DNA from: Curvibacter gracilis ATCC BAA-807
GTDB lineage: Bacteria; Pseudomonadota; Gammaproteobacteria; Burkholderiales; Burkholderiaceae_C
Direction of reading: 5' to 3'
NCBI RefSeq assembly: GCF_000518645.1
Contig: NZ_JADZ01000024.1
Coordinates: 49,323-113,322, forward strand
DNA: 64,000 bases
Both the position numbers and the translations under genes were made by a program. Shown here piece after piece: positions 15,543 through 23,946 of the stretch. The notes under the pieces were generated by a model. The model was not told the DNA's origin, did no database searches, and worked only from the letters and a program-made list of their open reading frames with translations. The first letter of the stretch is position 1; each line of letters begins with the position of its first letter.

Positions 15543-15917
15543 ATGCTGGAAGTTATTGAGGGGAATGTTAAATCGTACAAGGCGATTAAACGAAATCATG
15601 TGCAATTTGAGCTTCGTAATGTCAATAGGATTATTGAGTTATCGATCTCAGAGCCTTGGGTTATAAACAGAGGTGATGATGTTGCCGTAGTTGGCGAGTT
15701 GGATGATGAAACCGGCAAGTTTATTGGCTATGCTTATAGAAACCGGACCAAGAATGTTTTTGGTCGGGCCAATGGTTCGATTGTCATTGGTTATCTTTTT
15801 GTGATTGCATCTTTGTTATTCTTTTGGGCAATATTCCCATTATTCTTGCACCTCCGTATTGGATTGGCCTTGATCTCCACTTCGAAGAAATTCGATGAGG
15901 CAGCTGGGATGATTTGA
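15543..15917 (+). CDS. Small membrane protein, AT-rich
   Basis: The 124 residues have a soluble N-terminal half (MLEVIEGNVKSYKAI...VWINRGDDVAVVGELDDETGKFIGYAYRN-like), probably a small beta-barrel. A strongly hydrophobic segment follows (VIGYLFVIASLLFFWAIFPLFL). The base composition is AT-richer than the upstream operon. An alternative frame starting at ATG 15490 overlaps the DUF2786-YkgJ stop but breaks off without similarity, so I chose ATG 15543. Confidence 0.45.
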   Translation: MLEVIEGNVKSYKAIKRNHVQFELRNVNRIIELSISEPWVINRGDDVAVVGELDDETGKFIGYAYRNRTKNVFGRANGSIVIGYLFVIASLLFFWAIFPLFLHLRIGLALISTSKKFDEAAGMI

Positions 15918-16039
15918 TAATAACGTCCGCACCCTTGAGATGGTGATTTTTGGCTCACGCCTTACAAGGCTGCGCGGGCAGCTAAGACTACTGAATATGA
16001 TCTCTGCCTGCTGCGGAAAATACTGAGTCTATTTGAAAA

Positions 16040-16951
16040 TCAACTGCAGCGACCTGGTGTGATACCGATCAGATTGAGCGTGCCATTCACGTTGCGGGGA
16101 TGCATGACGACTGTCGCGCAGATCGCGGCACCCGTCTTGCCCCGCAAGTCATACAACTGGCCGCGCGAGGCCTGACTGTCAAGACTGATGTTCACGTAGA
16201 CCCGTTCGCGCTCGGTTTCACAGTAGCCGTCGTACCGCAGTTGATCGCAGAGGCCATCGGTTCCCAGGTCCAGGGCATTGATCATGGTGGAGACCCGATA
16301 GGGTTTGAACGGCTCCATGCCAACGGCAGTCATTCTTTTCAGCTCCCCAAGGCTGACGACCGTGCCACTTGTTGACCGGGGAGATTCTTCCTTCGGTGGA
16401 GACCCTATTACCTGCTGTTCTGGCTGGGGCTCAATGTTGTTTGCGGCATATGCCTCATTGCACGAAGGATAGAGAGTGGCACTCGCTTGAGATCCATCCT
16501 TGTACTTTGCTGCGACAAGCAAGGTACCGTCGCTGTTTGTTTTCGTGACGGCCTGTCCTTGCGTGCTTTTCTCCAGCATGCGCGATACCTCGGCGACTGA
16601 GATGGCCTTGCAGTTTCCGCGCTCTGTCATGGCGAACCATTCAGCTTGTTGGCTGGCGCTCGACTTGTCGTCAGCACAGCGCATCCAATGCTGGTCAGCG
16701 CCAATGGCGTCTTTAGGCCCCCAGCACCAGCCACGTGCCGCAACCTCATTGAACTTCGCGTCGCGCTTGTCGCAGGCCTCAGTGGTTTTGGCGGAGTCAC
16801 CAGAGCCGCCCCTGCACTGGTCGTTCAGCTTGTCCACCTCGGCAAGCAGCGTTTCAATGGGCACTTGTTCTGCCTTAGCCCTGTCGTCGGTAGTTGAACG
16901 ATCCGTGCAAGCGACCAGCAGGACGGCCAAACTCAGAACTGCGAGTTTCAA
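16040..16951 (-). CDS. Hypothetical lipoprotein
   Basis: The protein starts at a TTG preceded by GGGAGAG and has a short lipoprotein signal (LKLAVLSLAVLLVAC-T; lipobox LLVA-C). The mature ~290 residues contain paired Cys (DQCRGGSGD...ACDKRDA, WCWGP...MRCADD, GNCKAISV), suggesting disulfides in the periplasm. The C-terminal part (PYRVSTMINALDLGTDGLCDQLRYDGYC) resembles an OB-like fold. No family recognised. The frame stays open another 114 codons upstream, but that part overlaps the neighbouring gene and lacks a coding look. Confidence 0.5.
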   Translation of the reverse strand: MKLAVLSLAVLLVACTDRSTTDDRAKAEQVPIETLLAEVDKLNDQCRGGSGDSAKTTEACDKRDAKFNEVAARGWCWGPKDAIGADQHWMRCADDKSSASQQAEWFAMTERGNCKAISVAEVSRMLEKSTQGQAVTKTNSDGTLLVAAKYKDGSQASATLYPSCNEAYAANNIEPQPEQQVIGSPPKEESPRSTSGTVVSLGELKRMTAVGMEPFKPYRVSTMINALDLGTDGLCDQLRYDGYCETERERVYVNISLDSQASRGQLYDLRGKTGAAICATVVMHPRNVNGTLNLIGITPGRCS

Positions 16952-17078
16952 TTTGTGCTCTCCCTTAATGCCTTCATTTTTGAAATTTAGTATAGGGTAG
17001 GCCCAATTTCGATCGGGTCTTGTGGCGGGTTTGCGTCGGATGGACTGGCGGATCTGATCGGAATGTCCAACTTCACGG

Positions 17079-17867
17079 TCAAGGCGATTTCGGCCTGACT
17101 TCTGACCAGTTACCCACTTTGGGAGCACTGAACCCCATCGAACCCAGTTTCGTGAGGGTGGCCACGATGTTCGGCACTGAGTACGCCTGCAGATCCTCAT
17201 CGGGATGACCGCACGAGGGTGGTAGCGCCTCATCCCATCCGTCGAACACCGGCCACGGCGCCAGCTTCTGGGAGCCGTCAAAGTGCTGGACACGAACCCA
17301 GTGCTGGCCTTGAGGGTCCGTCAAAACCGCCACAGAGGTGTTTCTGGGGTGCTGCCATGCCCAAGGGCGATTGGAGGCCGCCAGGGGCCTTTCTGCGGGC
17401 TGGCTGGGCTGCTCTCTGCTCTGGGATAGCTTCTCCATGCGCTCAAGGAAAGTCATTTTGGGCTGGCCCTGATGCTGGGCAGCTGCGCGAGCGCGCAGCG
17501 CCTGCAGCTTGGCAGCGGCTTCGGCCCTTGCCCGCTCCGCCTCGACCTTGAAGCGCTCGATCAGCTCGGCGGTGTTGTCGATCAGCAGCTGGCGCTCTTC
17601 GTCGGAGAGGGGGCGCCCAGATCCAGAGGCGCCAGCATGCAGCGGCTGGCCCAGAGCCTTTGCAGATCCGTATCGCTTCGCAAAGCAGCTCGATCCCAGC
17701 GCCAGCAATTGACCTCCTTCGTCCACCACGTGAATGGCAGCGTAAACACTGTGCTGGCATCCAGGCTGCTGACAGAGCACCCGGTTGGTTTGCGGAACGG
17801 CCACGATGGCCAGCAACCTGGCGTGCACGGGAGCCGACGTAGTTGGGTTCGGAATTTGATCTGTCAT
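17079..17867 (-). CDS. Hypothetical protein with a putative zinc ribbon
   Basis: The N-terminal 75 residues (NRVLCQQPGCQHSVYAAIHVVDEGGQLLALGSSCFAKRYG) hold a C-x4-C...C pattern typical of small plasmid zinc-binding modules. A coiled-coil stretch follows (EERQLLIDNTAELIERFKVEAERARAEAAAKLQALRARAAA). The C-terminal domain is Trp-rich (RPWAWQHPRN...HWVRVQHFDGSQKLAPWPVFDGWDE). I know of no named family. It ends about 130 bp before the lipoprotein gene and may share its transcript. Confidence 0.5.
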   Translation of the reverse strand: MTDQIPNPTTSAPVHARLLAIVAVPQTNRVLCQQPGCQHSVYAAIHVVDEGGQLLALGSSCFAKRYGSAKALGQPLHAGASGSGRPLSDEERQLLIDNTAELIERFKVEAERARAEAAAKLQALRARAAAQHQGQPKMTFLERMEKLSQSREQPSQPAERPLAASNRPWAWQHPRNTSVAVLTDPQGQHWVRVQHFDGSQKLAPWPVFDGWDEALPPSCGHPDEDLQAYSVPNIVATLTKLGSMGFSAPKVGNWSEVRPKSP

Positions 17868-18043
17868 CAGAGGTGATTGTGTGGTGATGGATCCGCTCTT
17901 GTCACGCTGTGGGCGCTGAAAACCACCAGGGTATGGGTTTCGAAAAAGTCGTACCTATTGGCCGCGCACGAAACCCACTGGCCGCCCCTTCCTCGGCCCA
18001 GGCCTGAGCGCTTAGACTTCCCCCATATTGAGGGAGAGGGTGG

Positions 18044-18868
18044 ATGGGAAAATGGAAGGCGATTATCGGGAGCGTCCTGGTGCTTTGCGCGTATGCGGGC
18101 CCAGCCATGGCGCAGGCCCGCGCCACACCGTTCTATGGGGATGCCGGAGAGCCTGCACAGCAACCCATTCTGGAGGTCATCAAGGGCACGCAACTGGCTG
18201 AGCGAATGGCTGCGGTGGTCAACACCTCGCTCACCTTGCGATCGGACCTGCACGTCGGCTTTCGGTCCTGCAAGGTGGCCAATGCTTTCTTCAACCCTCA
18301 GGCGCGCGAGATCACGATCTGCCTGGAGTTCATCCAGCTGGTGGCCAAGACTGCAGCCGAGGACAACTACTACCTCATGAAGCTGCCACGCGAGGAGTTT
18401 TCGCGCTACGTCGATGGTGCCGTGTGGAGCGTCTTTCTCCACGAGCTGGGCCACGCCGTCATTGCGATCAACCAGGTGCCCGTGACGGGACGTGAAGAGG
18501 ATGTGGCCGACCAGTTCGCAGTGTGGTTTGCCGTTCGCTTCGTGACAGACGCTCAGAAGAGGGTGGTCGAACCCGGTGTGTGGTTCTGGAACCGGCTGGC
18601 GCAGACCCGAGATCCCAGTACCTTCAGCACGGAGGAGCGCAAACGCTTCATGGCCAACGAGCACAGCCTGGACGAGCAGCGTGTCTACAACCAGGCCTGC
18701 TGGGCATATGGCACCGGCACCGAGGCGGGGTATCGCGTTGCCCAACGCGCAGGCCTGCCCCGGGAGCGCATGCAGCGATGCGATCAGGAGTGGAGCAAGC
18801 TCAACACAGCCATGACGGCCAACTTTCGGCCGCAGTTCCGAGTGCTCCCTCTCAGTGGGCGATGGTGA
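18044..18868 (+). CDS. DUF4344-type secreted metallopeptidase
   Basis: In 274 residues there is a signal peptide (MGKWKAIIGSVLVLCAYAGPAMAQ), so it should act in the periplasm or outside. The core reads VGFRSCKVANAFFNPQAREITICLEFIQL, then VFLHELGHAVIAINQVPVTGREEDVADQFAVWFAVRF. HELGH is an intact HExxH zinc site with the downstream Glu in GREEDVADQFA. This matches the DUF4344 putative metallopeptidase family. ATG 18044 has GGAGAGGG upstream. It stands alone between divergent neighbours. Confidence 0.75.
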   Translation: MGKWKAIIGSVLVLCAYAGPAMAQARATPFYGDAGEPAQQPILEVIKGTQLAERMAAVVNTSLTLRSDLHVGFRSCKVANAFFNPQAREITICLEFIQLVAKTAAEDNYYLMKLPREEFSRYVDGAVWSVFLHELGHAVIAINQVPVTGREEDVADQFAVWFAVRFVTDAQKRVVEPGVWFWNRLAQTRDPSTFSTEERKRFMANEHSLDEQRVYNQACWAYGTGTEAGYRVAQRAGLPRERMQRCDQEWSKLNTAMTANFRPQFRVLPLSGRW

Positions 18869-19138
18869 CAGCATCGAAAAGCATTGAGCTGGCGCTGGGA
18901 TGAGGCACCTAGCATTGATGCCCCGTCACTGTTTCAGCGCCCCTTACCTGCTGGTGGGTGATTGCCACGGCCACCACCCGAGGGGTGCCCAGGAACTTGG
19001 CTGGGACCATTCGGCACGGGGCCACGGGATGCGTTCAGTTCGAAATTAGTCATGTCATTTCCATTGAAGTTAATTTGAAATCGTCCCGGGGGACAGGCGA
19101 TATCCTCCCCGGCCAGGTGACCCCTTTGGTACCGCAAC

Positions 19139-20194
19139 ATGGAAAACTTAGCGCGCCAGCATCACTCGCAAACGACATCCTCCGCCGTGCAACAGTCAGG
19201 CTCGTTCATATCGCCCTTTGAGCCGGTTGCTGTTCAGCGAGAACTTGGTACCTATGGCAAGTTTCTGGATCTGACACCGGGCCTTTTCAGTCCACCACAT
19301 CCCGAGTTCATGGTCAGACTCGTCACAGATGCTGTAAGTCATCAGGCCTATTTGAGAGATGCTTTGGGTGGACAGTTCAAGAACTTTGAAAATCATGTAA
19401 GAGGCAAACATAAAGCCAGCGAGGTAACTCTAAAGTCGATTGGGAATATGTCCGGATTGGATGTTGACCTTCTCAGAGGCCTTGGAGGTACCGCTCCTGA
19501 TGGCCCTTTGCTTGTCAATCTTTTAAATTTATTCCAGGCAATTGAGGCGCTTCCAGCATCCTTGGCAATTGGCATGCACCGCACTGAAATTCGGTGCAGA
19601 TGTTGTGGTCATAACATCGTAGATGATGTGGCACATTGGTGGTCAAAGAACGGAGCGGGCATACGCCCATCTGAATCTATTTTCGCCGAGCGACTTTTGA
19701 AGGCGTTGGTGGCGGTTTCTAGCATGTGTTATTTGCCAATATTCACGTCACTATCGGGTGTGGATCATGTGGCTGAGCTTTTTGAAATTGCAGATCCCAA
19801 GCGACACGCAATTGGTAACTGGCTATCGATGATCCAGAAGTCAGCCTCCGCAAAGACTCTTGTTGAATTGCATAAATTCATTTTTCGTGCGGCGTCCCCT
19901 TCTGATCCTGTTATTGCCTACAGTAGGCTCAAAAAATGGGCGTCAGGTCAGGATGTGATGCCCTTTGAGGCGGCAGAAAGAGTTGCTAAAGCTGGTCGAT
20001 CAGGTGACGGATGGCGACTTCAACTGGTCAAGGCCAGATCGGTTGCTGCGATTGTTGATTTTGTCCAAGCTTCACTGCCAGATTCCGGTGATGATCTTCA
20101 GAGGCTTGCGCGGCAGATTGTTTTTGATCGAATCAAGAAAATTGACTTGAATTTCAGAACTATTGTCAGACAGCATTACCTCAATAGGAAGTGA
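19139..20194 (+). CDS. Hypothetical protein with Cys cluster
   Basis: The 351-residue protein has one likely metal site, TEIRCRCCGHNIVDDVAHWW, about two fifths along. The rest is mostly helical with a basic C-terminus (IKKIDLNFRTIVRQHYLNRK). GC content is lower than in the flanking genes, which fits recent gain. Upstream DNA (18.9-19.1 kb) has no other gene. I do not recognise a family. Confidence 0.5.
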   Translation: MENLARQHHSQTTSSAVQQSGSFISPFEPVAVQRELGTYGKFLDLTPGLFSPPHPEFMVRLVTDAVSHQAYLRDALGGQFKNFENHVRGKHKASEVTLKSIGNMSGLDVDLLRGLGGTAPDGPLLVNLLNLFQAIEALPASLAIGMHRTEIRCRCCGHNIVDDVAHWWSKNGAGIRPSESIFAERLLKALVAVSSMCYLPIFTSLSGVDHVAELFEIADPKRHAIGNWLSMIQKSASAKTLVELHKFIFRAASPSDPVIAYSRLKKWASGQDVMPFEAAERVAKAGRSGDGWRLQLVKARSVAAIVDFVQASLPDSGDDLQRLARQIVFDRIKKIDLNFRTIVRQHYLNRK

Positions 20195-20360
20195 TGGTGT
20201 CTCCCGAATTCCTGGGCATATGCACCTTCCATTCAGAGTAAATTTACGACGTGCATCGGCGCGTTGGCTCGGAATGCGACTCTGAAAATTTAATCTGATG
20301 GATCGAAAAAAAGAAAACCCCCGGCCATTGCTGGCGCGGGGGGCATGGGTGTGATCAGGC

Positions 20361-20738
20361 TTAGACCTGATGCACCGCTTGAAGGTCGATGCCTTCAGGC
20401 GGATGAGTTCGCAAGCTCTGGGCAACCTGGGGGCTGCTCAGGGCTGCATGGTGCAGCGCCAGCGAGGCGTGCTTGATGAGCTGCTCGTGCTCGGCCTTGG
20501 TGCCCTCGGGGAGAGTACCCAATGCTGCCAGAGCGCGGATCAGCAGCTCCCCGGCCTCGGCGACCTTATCGGTGCAGCTCTTGAGACCGTGCATCTCTGC
20601 GTAGCGCAGGATCCACTCCCGCTTTTTGGGAGCGGACTCGGTGTAGAAGCCGCGCCCGTAGTGCAGGCCGACCCACTCCGCGACATCATCGAGGTCGATG
20701 GAGTATTGGGCTGCGAGGGCCTTGGTTTGAGAAGTCAT
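20361..20738 (-). CDS. Hypothetical cassette-array protein A
   Basis: The 125 residues begin MTSQTKALAAQYSIDLDDVAEWVGLHYGRGFYTESAPKKREWILRYAEMHG. They look like an N-terminal small helical domain, then an amphipathic helical tail. No known family. It is the last gene of the minus-strand array (25.8 to 20.4 kb) and carries the array's structured leader immediately upstream (20739-20798), with the AGGAG ribosome site paired in a hairpin. Confidence 0.55.
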   Translation of the reverse strand: MTSQTKALAAQYSIDLDDVAEWVGLHYGRGFYTESAPKKREWILRYAEMHGLKSCTDKVAEAGELLIRALAALGTLPEGTKAEHEQLIKHASLALHHAALSSPQVAQSLRTHPPEGIDLQAVHQV

Positions 20739-20798
20739 TTTTACTCTCCTGAAAATGGAGATGGGTCCACCCCGATGGTGGTTCCCATCGGGTGGATG
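20739..20798 (-). promoter_or_regulatory. Array leader A (hairpin plus sequestered ribosome site)
   Basis: Read on the minus strand, the leader has a GC-rich stem (CCACCCGATGG with CCATCGGGGTGG). A second short stem follows, in which CTCC pairs with the ribosome site GGAG across an ATTTTCA loop just before the start codon. It is one of eight leaders with this design in the 20-26 kb array. Confidence 0.5.
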
Positions 20799-20970
20799 AT
20801 GATGTTGAGGTTGGCGATCAGGTCAGGTGATCTTGGTCTTCGGTAACCAATGCATTGATGTCGTCGCCGACGATGCACTAGCCGTCCGAGGCCTGTAGAT
20901 CCCAGACCACAAACGCGCCAGCATGCCCAGGCCTTACGGCCGGATCACGAGACGCCACCAGGAGGCCTGC

Positions 20971-21513
20971 CTACGCCAACTGAGGCTGCATTTTCTGCTG
21001 GGCCTCAAATGGTGTTGGCAGGCAAACAGCCTGGTGACTTGGCAAGACGAAGGGGGAGTACGCCTGCCGGCGTTCATCCTCGCTCGCATAGGTGCGCACG
21101 ACGGGCACAAACGTGTCCTCGGCCTTGACGGGGTCGCCGTAGCGCCACCACACGATGTAGGAAAGCCCGTTGAGCGTTCCCCACTCGCCAGGCTTCCAGC
21201 CAGAGGAGGCATCGAACTCGACCAGGTTGTCCAGGCGGGAGCCGATCGACACCCCTGTGAGTTCGTCCAAGGTGAAGTCGCCCATGATGTCGAGCGTCTC
21301 ATCCAGTTCCGGCTCGAACGGGGCATCCAGAACGGTGCAGGCCGACTCAGTGCTCGGGGCATGCGATGCCCAGAGGAAGTAGGTCGAAGAACCGCTTCGG
21401 TGCTCGTGAGTGACGGCGTAGGGTTTGAGGCGATCGAGGGCTTCGGCTTGTTGCAGCAAGGCCAGGGCCTCGATGCGCAGTTTCAAAGCCTGGAGGGCGT
21501 TGGTGTGGTTCAT
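20971..21513 (-). CDS. Hypothetical cassette-array protein B
   Basis: The 180 residues begin MNHTNALQALKLRIEALALLQQAEALDRLKPYAV. The N-terminal 40 residues form a helical hairpin or coiled coil; the rest has acidic strand-rich sequence (LDETLDIMGDFTLDELTGVSIGSRLDNLVEFD). I chose ATG 21513 because AAAGGAATTCACC precedes it. Leader B lies directly upstream. No known family. Confidence 0.5.
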   Translation of the reverse strand: MNHTNALQALKLRIEALALLQQAEALDRLKPYAVTHEHRSGSSTYFLWASHAPSTESACTVLDAPFEPELDETLDIMGDFTLDELTGVSIGSRLDNLVEFDASSGWKPGEWGTLNGLSYIVWWRYGDPVKAEDTFVPVVRTYASEDERRQAYSPFVLPSHQAVCLPTPFEAQQKMQPQLA

Positions 21514-21585
21514 GGTGAATTCCTTTGGGTAAAAGGAAGGCACCAGCCCCGTGAGGGCAATAGGTGCCCTCCGAGGGTTAAAGAG
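21514..21585 (-). promoter_or_regulatory. Array leader B
   Basis: On the minus strand a nested stem, GGCACC/GGTGCC enclosing GCCC/GGGG-type pairing, is followed by TTCCTTT pairing exactly with AAAGGAA, which is the ribosome site of gene B. The second hairpin therefore hides the site completely. It begins with the shared word ACCCTCGG-like found in the sister leaders. Confidence 0.55.
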
Positions 21586-21591
21586 GATGTA

Positions 21592-21891
21592 TCAGAGCGG
21601 TGTGACGGCCACACGCAAACCCATGGCCGCCAGCAGGGCTCGAAGGCTTTTCAGCTCCGGATTGCCAGCGGCGGATAGGGTGCGGTACAGGGATTGCGGA
21701 TTGAGCTTCGCACGCTCGGCAACGGCCTGGACACCACCGAATGCGGCAGTGACCCGACGAATCGCCAGCATGACCTCAGCCTGATCGCCGTCGGCCAGCA
21801 CAGAATCAATGTAGACGGCCGCCAACTCGGGGTCGGTGGCCATTTCCTGAATCAGTGCGTCTTCGTGTGAAACAGATGCTTTGTGAGTCAT
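21592..21891 (-). CDS. higA: HigA-type antitoxin (addiction module antidote)
   Basis: The 99 residues contain the pattern DPELAAVYIDSVLADGDQAEVMLAIRRVTAAFGGVQAVAERAKLNPQSLYRTLSAAGNPELKSLRALLAAMGLRVAV. That is the XRE-type antidote family (TIGR02684) paired with HigB/RelE-like killers. The HTH lies at GGVQAVAERAKLNPQSLYR. It overlaps the toxin stop by ATGA, so toxin precedes antitoxin, as usual in higBA. It likely binds the palindrome upstream of the toxin. Confidence 0.85.
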   Translation of the reverse strand: MTHKASVSHEDALIQEMATDPELAAVYIDSVLADGDQAEVMLAIRRVTAAFGGVQAVAERAKLNPQSLYRTLSAAGNPELKSLRALLAAMGLRVAVTPL

Positions 21892-22217
21892 GGTGTGCTC
21901 CGAGAGCGGTCTTTCCAGTCTTCCCAGTAGGTAATCGCTTTCGCAATGTCTACCACCTGGGTGTCTTTGCTCCCACCGCATAGCAGCAGGACGATGGTCT
22001 GGCCATGGCGTGCGAAATACACGCGGTAACCAGGACCAAGATCGATCTTGAGTTCGCATACACCGCCACGAAGAGGACGGGTAAGGCCAGGATTGCCTTG
22101 AGCGAGTCGATCAAGCCTTCTCAAGATGGCAACATGTGCCATCTTGTCAGGTAGCTTTTTGAGCCAGTCCGAGAGCGGGACGCTCCCGTCCACTCGTTGG
22201 TAGCGGATCAGTTGCAT
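21888..22217 (-). CDS. higB: HigB/RelE-type toxin (addiction module killer)
   Basis: The 109 residues include SDWLKKLPDKMAHVAILRRLDRLAQGNPGLTRPLRGGVCELKIDLGPGYRVYFARHGQTIVLLLCGGSKDTQVVDIAKAITYWEDW. This is the RelE-superfamily killer type (TIGR02683) with the usual GYRVYF strand and basic C-terminal helix. These toxins cleave mRNA at the ribosome. First gene of the higBA operon; a perfect 18-bp palindrome sits 6 bp upstream of its start. Confidence 0.85.
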   Translation of the reverse strand: MQLIRYQRVDGSVPLSDWLKKLPDKMAHVAILRRLDRLAQGNPGLTRPLRGGVCELKIDLGPGYRVYFARHGQTIVLLLCGGSKDTQVVDIAKAITYWEDWKDRSRSTP

Positions 22218-22222
22218 ACATT

Positions 22223-22240
22223 ATTCGCTTTAAAGCGAAT
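22223..22240. promoter_or_regulatory. Perfect 18-bp palindrome, higBA operator
   Basis: ATTCGCTTTAAAGCGAAT is fully self-complementary and ends 6 bp before the higB start codon. XRE-type antitoxins commonly bind such palindromes to repress their own operon. The site is the only 18-bp perfect palindrome I noticed in this part. Confidence 0.7.
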
Positions 22241-22277
22241 CAAGGCAACAGTTCTGGTGTCCCTGCCACTCCGATGC

Positions 22278-22535
22278 TCACGCATCTTTAGAGCTGAAGT
22301 CACCATCGCCCAGCTCGTCTACCAGCAGGCCAATTTCGTCCCAGAGTCGGTCAACGTCGCACGCGGCGTGCAAGCGGTGGATCTCACTGGGCTCCATCTC
22401 GCCGCGATCGTGCAGCACCTTGAACAACGCACCGATGACGCACCCGTTTTCAGGATGGTTCTCGATGGGGCTCAAGCAGTTGCCGCAGAGGGCGGGAGAG
22501 GTCTTGGCCGCAGGGGCCTGGAGGGTTTGGTTCAT
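22278..22535 (-). CDS. Hypothetical cassette-array protein C
   Basis: The 85 residues contain ALCGNCLSPIENHPENGCVIGALFKVLHDRGEMEPSEIHRLHAACDVDRLWDEIGLLVDELGDG. The C-x2-C and later Cys suggest a small zinc site; the rest is helical. I chose ATG 22535 because AACAGGAA precedes it. Leader C lies immediately upstream. I have no family name. Confidence 0.5.
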   Translation of the reverse strand: MNQTLQAPAAKTSPALCGNCLSPIENHPENGCVIGALFKVLHDRGEMEPSEIHRLHAACDVDRLWDEIGLLVDELGDGDFSSKDA

Positions 22536-22612
22536 TTCCTGTTTTCCTGTTGAAAAGAAGACAGGCACCGGCCCCATGGGGCAACAGGTGCCCGTCATGG
22601 GGTGGGTGAAAT
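22536..22612 (-). promoter_or_regulatory. Array leader C
   Basis: On the minus strand the nested stem is GGCACC...GGTGCC around GCCCC/GGGGC. CCTGT then pairs with ACAGG close to the start, so the ACAGGAA ribosome region can be occluded. Sequence and geometry match leader B closely (GGCACC...GCCC...GGGG...GGTGCC). Confidence 0.55.
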
Positions 22613-22618
22613 GGCTGG

Positions 22619-23248
22619 TCAGCGCATCAAGCGGGTTGCCCAGGAGGGCATCGCATCGAGAGAGACCATGGGTTCGAGATCTCCATCTTTCTCGCTCTTG
22701 GTGAGCAGGATCTGATGGGGATTGTCTGGGTCGCTGTTGTCGAAGATCATCGCGACATCTGCCAGTCCAATGACCTCGGGCAAAAACGCATGGACCTTCT
22801 CATAGCGCTCACGGACACGGGCCGGGGGCACGTCATGGCCACCTGCGAGAACACGCTGGCCAACACGCTTCACGTTGATCTCTGGGTCGCTTGTGGACAC
22901 AAACACCAGGTGAATCGCGAAACCGTGCTCGATGGCGGTCTGAAAAAACTTGCGCCAGCGCACCTGATCGGACATGACAGTTTCTGTGACGAAGGACTGA
23001 TGCTGTTCGATCAGCTGGTAGCGGTAAGCCTCGGCCTCGATCGCGGCCTGCAGTTGCTGGTCCGAGTTGGCCTGCAGCTGACCGGACTTTTGAGCCAACC
23101 TCGCCCCGATCGCATCGGCATTCACCACGATGCCCAAGTCGGCTTCATGGGAGAAGTCTTCTACGAGCGTGGTTTTGCCTGACCCGTTAGGGCCTGCAAA
23201 GACGGTGAGGGTGGGTTTGTTCTCGATTACTTCACGCTGTTTCGACAT
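22619..23248 (-). CDS. Zeta-toxin-like P-loop protein
   Basis: The 209 residues carry a Walker A (TVFAGPNGSGKTTLVEDF), then NADAIGARLAQ, then FVTETVMSD and IHLVFVSTSDPEINVKRVGQRVLAGGHDVPPARVRERYEKV. This is the zeta-toxin/UDP-GlcNAc-kinase-like family arrangement. Its start overlaps the 3' end of the small upstream gene by 17 bp, so the upstream gene may encode its antitoxin. ATG 23248 was chosen over 23263 by context. Confidence 0.75.
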   Translation of the reverse strand: MSKQREVIENKPTLTVFAGPNGSGKTTLVEDFSHEADLGIVVNADAIGARLAQKSGQLQANSDQQLQAAIEAEAYRYQLIEQHQSFVTETVMSDQVRWRKFFQTAIEHGFAIHLVFVSTSDPEINVKRVGQRVLAGGHDVPPARVRERYEKVHAFLPEVIGLADVAMIFDNSDPDNPHQILLTKSEKDGDLEPMVSLDAMPSWATRLMR

Positions 23249-23510
23249 TGCGGGCTTTGGCAATGAGGTTCACGGCGCGAGAGTCATCGGGAGTGATGGT
23301 CTGCAGGCGACCATTGGTAAGCCCAGTGACGGGAATACCGGCCTGCAAGTTGGCAGCGACTGCTCTTTCCCCGGCTTGCTTTGCGCGAGCGGCAAAACGG
23401 CTGAGGGACATACCAAGGATGGTTGGTTTGGAGCTTTGCATGCCAGAAAGGCTACTCCCTTGTCCCTTTCGGGTCAAGGATGAGGGTCTTTGCGAAAAGA
23501 ATGTCAGCAT
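23232..23510 (-). CDS. Small protein upstream of the zeta-like gene (candidate antitoxin)
   Basis: The 92 residues end with MSLSRFAARAKQAGERAVAANLQAGIPVTGLTNGRLQTITPDDSRAVNLIAKAR. The last ~50 residues are similar to the whole of the 23665-23889 product (AVADLAKAGIAVCGLHQGRIQ). I chose ATG 23510 because AAAAGGAAAC lies upstream and leader D ends there. Gene overlap with the zeta-like toxin suggests it is the antitoxin; this is inference. Confidence 0.55.
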   Translation of the reverse strand: MLTFFSQRPSSLTRKGQGSSLSGMQSSKPTILGMSLSRFAARAKQAGERAVAANLQAGIPVTGLTNGRLQTITPDDSRAVNLIAKARNVETA

Positions 23511-23583
23511 GAGATGTGTTTCCTTTTGGGGTAACGACAGACCATGCACCCATCGGGCACAAGGCCCGTCAGGGGGTGAAAAT
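23511..23583 (-). promoter_or_regulatory. Array leader D
   Basis: On the minus strand CCCCCTGACGGGC is followed by CGGGC/GCCCG pairing across a CTTGT loop, a further GGGTGC stretch, and an unpaired AAAAGGAAAC ribosome site. The ACGGGCC-TGTGCCCG block matches leaders E and G. Confidence 0.5.
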
Positions 23584-23664
23584 AGATCGAAGCAGCCTTG
23601 CAAGTCATATCCAGCCTTGCGGCAGAGCATGACTGGTCGAGGCCGGTAGCCACGTTGCACAAAT

Positions 23665-23889
23665 TCAGATTGAACCCGAGGCTTGTTGCTTTCGTTGCTC
23701 ACTTCGCCTGATGACCGCTTGGATCAAAGGATCAGATGGGAGGAGATGCTGTATGCGGCCCTGGTGGAGGCCACACACAGCGATTCCTGCCTTGGCCAAA
23801 TCCGCCACGGCGTCCTCCATCGCGTCCCGAGCAAGAGAAGCCATTTGAGAGGTTGATCTACCGAAGAGGACTGGACGTTGATCAGGCAT
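23665..23889 (-). CDS. Small paralogue of the candidate zeta antitoxin
   Basis: The 74 residues contain MASLARDAMEDAVADLAKAGIAVCGLHQGRIQHLLPSDPLIQAVIRRSEQ, which aligns by eye with the C-terminus of the 23232-23510 protein: AVA(A/D)L.AGI.V.GL..GR.Q...P.D. No toxin-like gene is directly downstream. It may be a duplicated, orphan antitoxin, or a member of a small plasmid protein family with another role. Confidence 0.5.
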   Translation of the reverse strand: MPDQRPVLFGRSTSQMASLARDAMEDAVADLAKAGIAVCGLHQGRIQHLLPSDPLIQAVIRRSEQRKQQASGSI

Positions 23890-23946
23890 GCGTCATAGCG
23901 TACGGCTCCCGACCGAGTGGGTCAAGGCCGTGATGTTCAGCACCTC

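Noticed and set aside
15490..15666. Frame starting in the stop of the DUF2786-YkgJ gene
   Set aside because: The overlap looks like coupling, but the frame ends without protein-like character; the frame at 15543 has a coherent domain and membrane helix.
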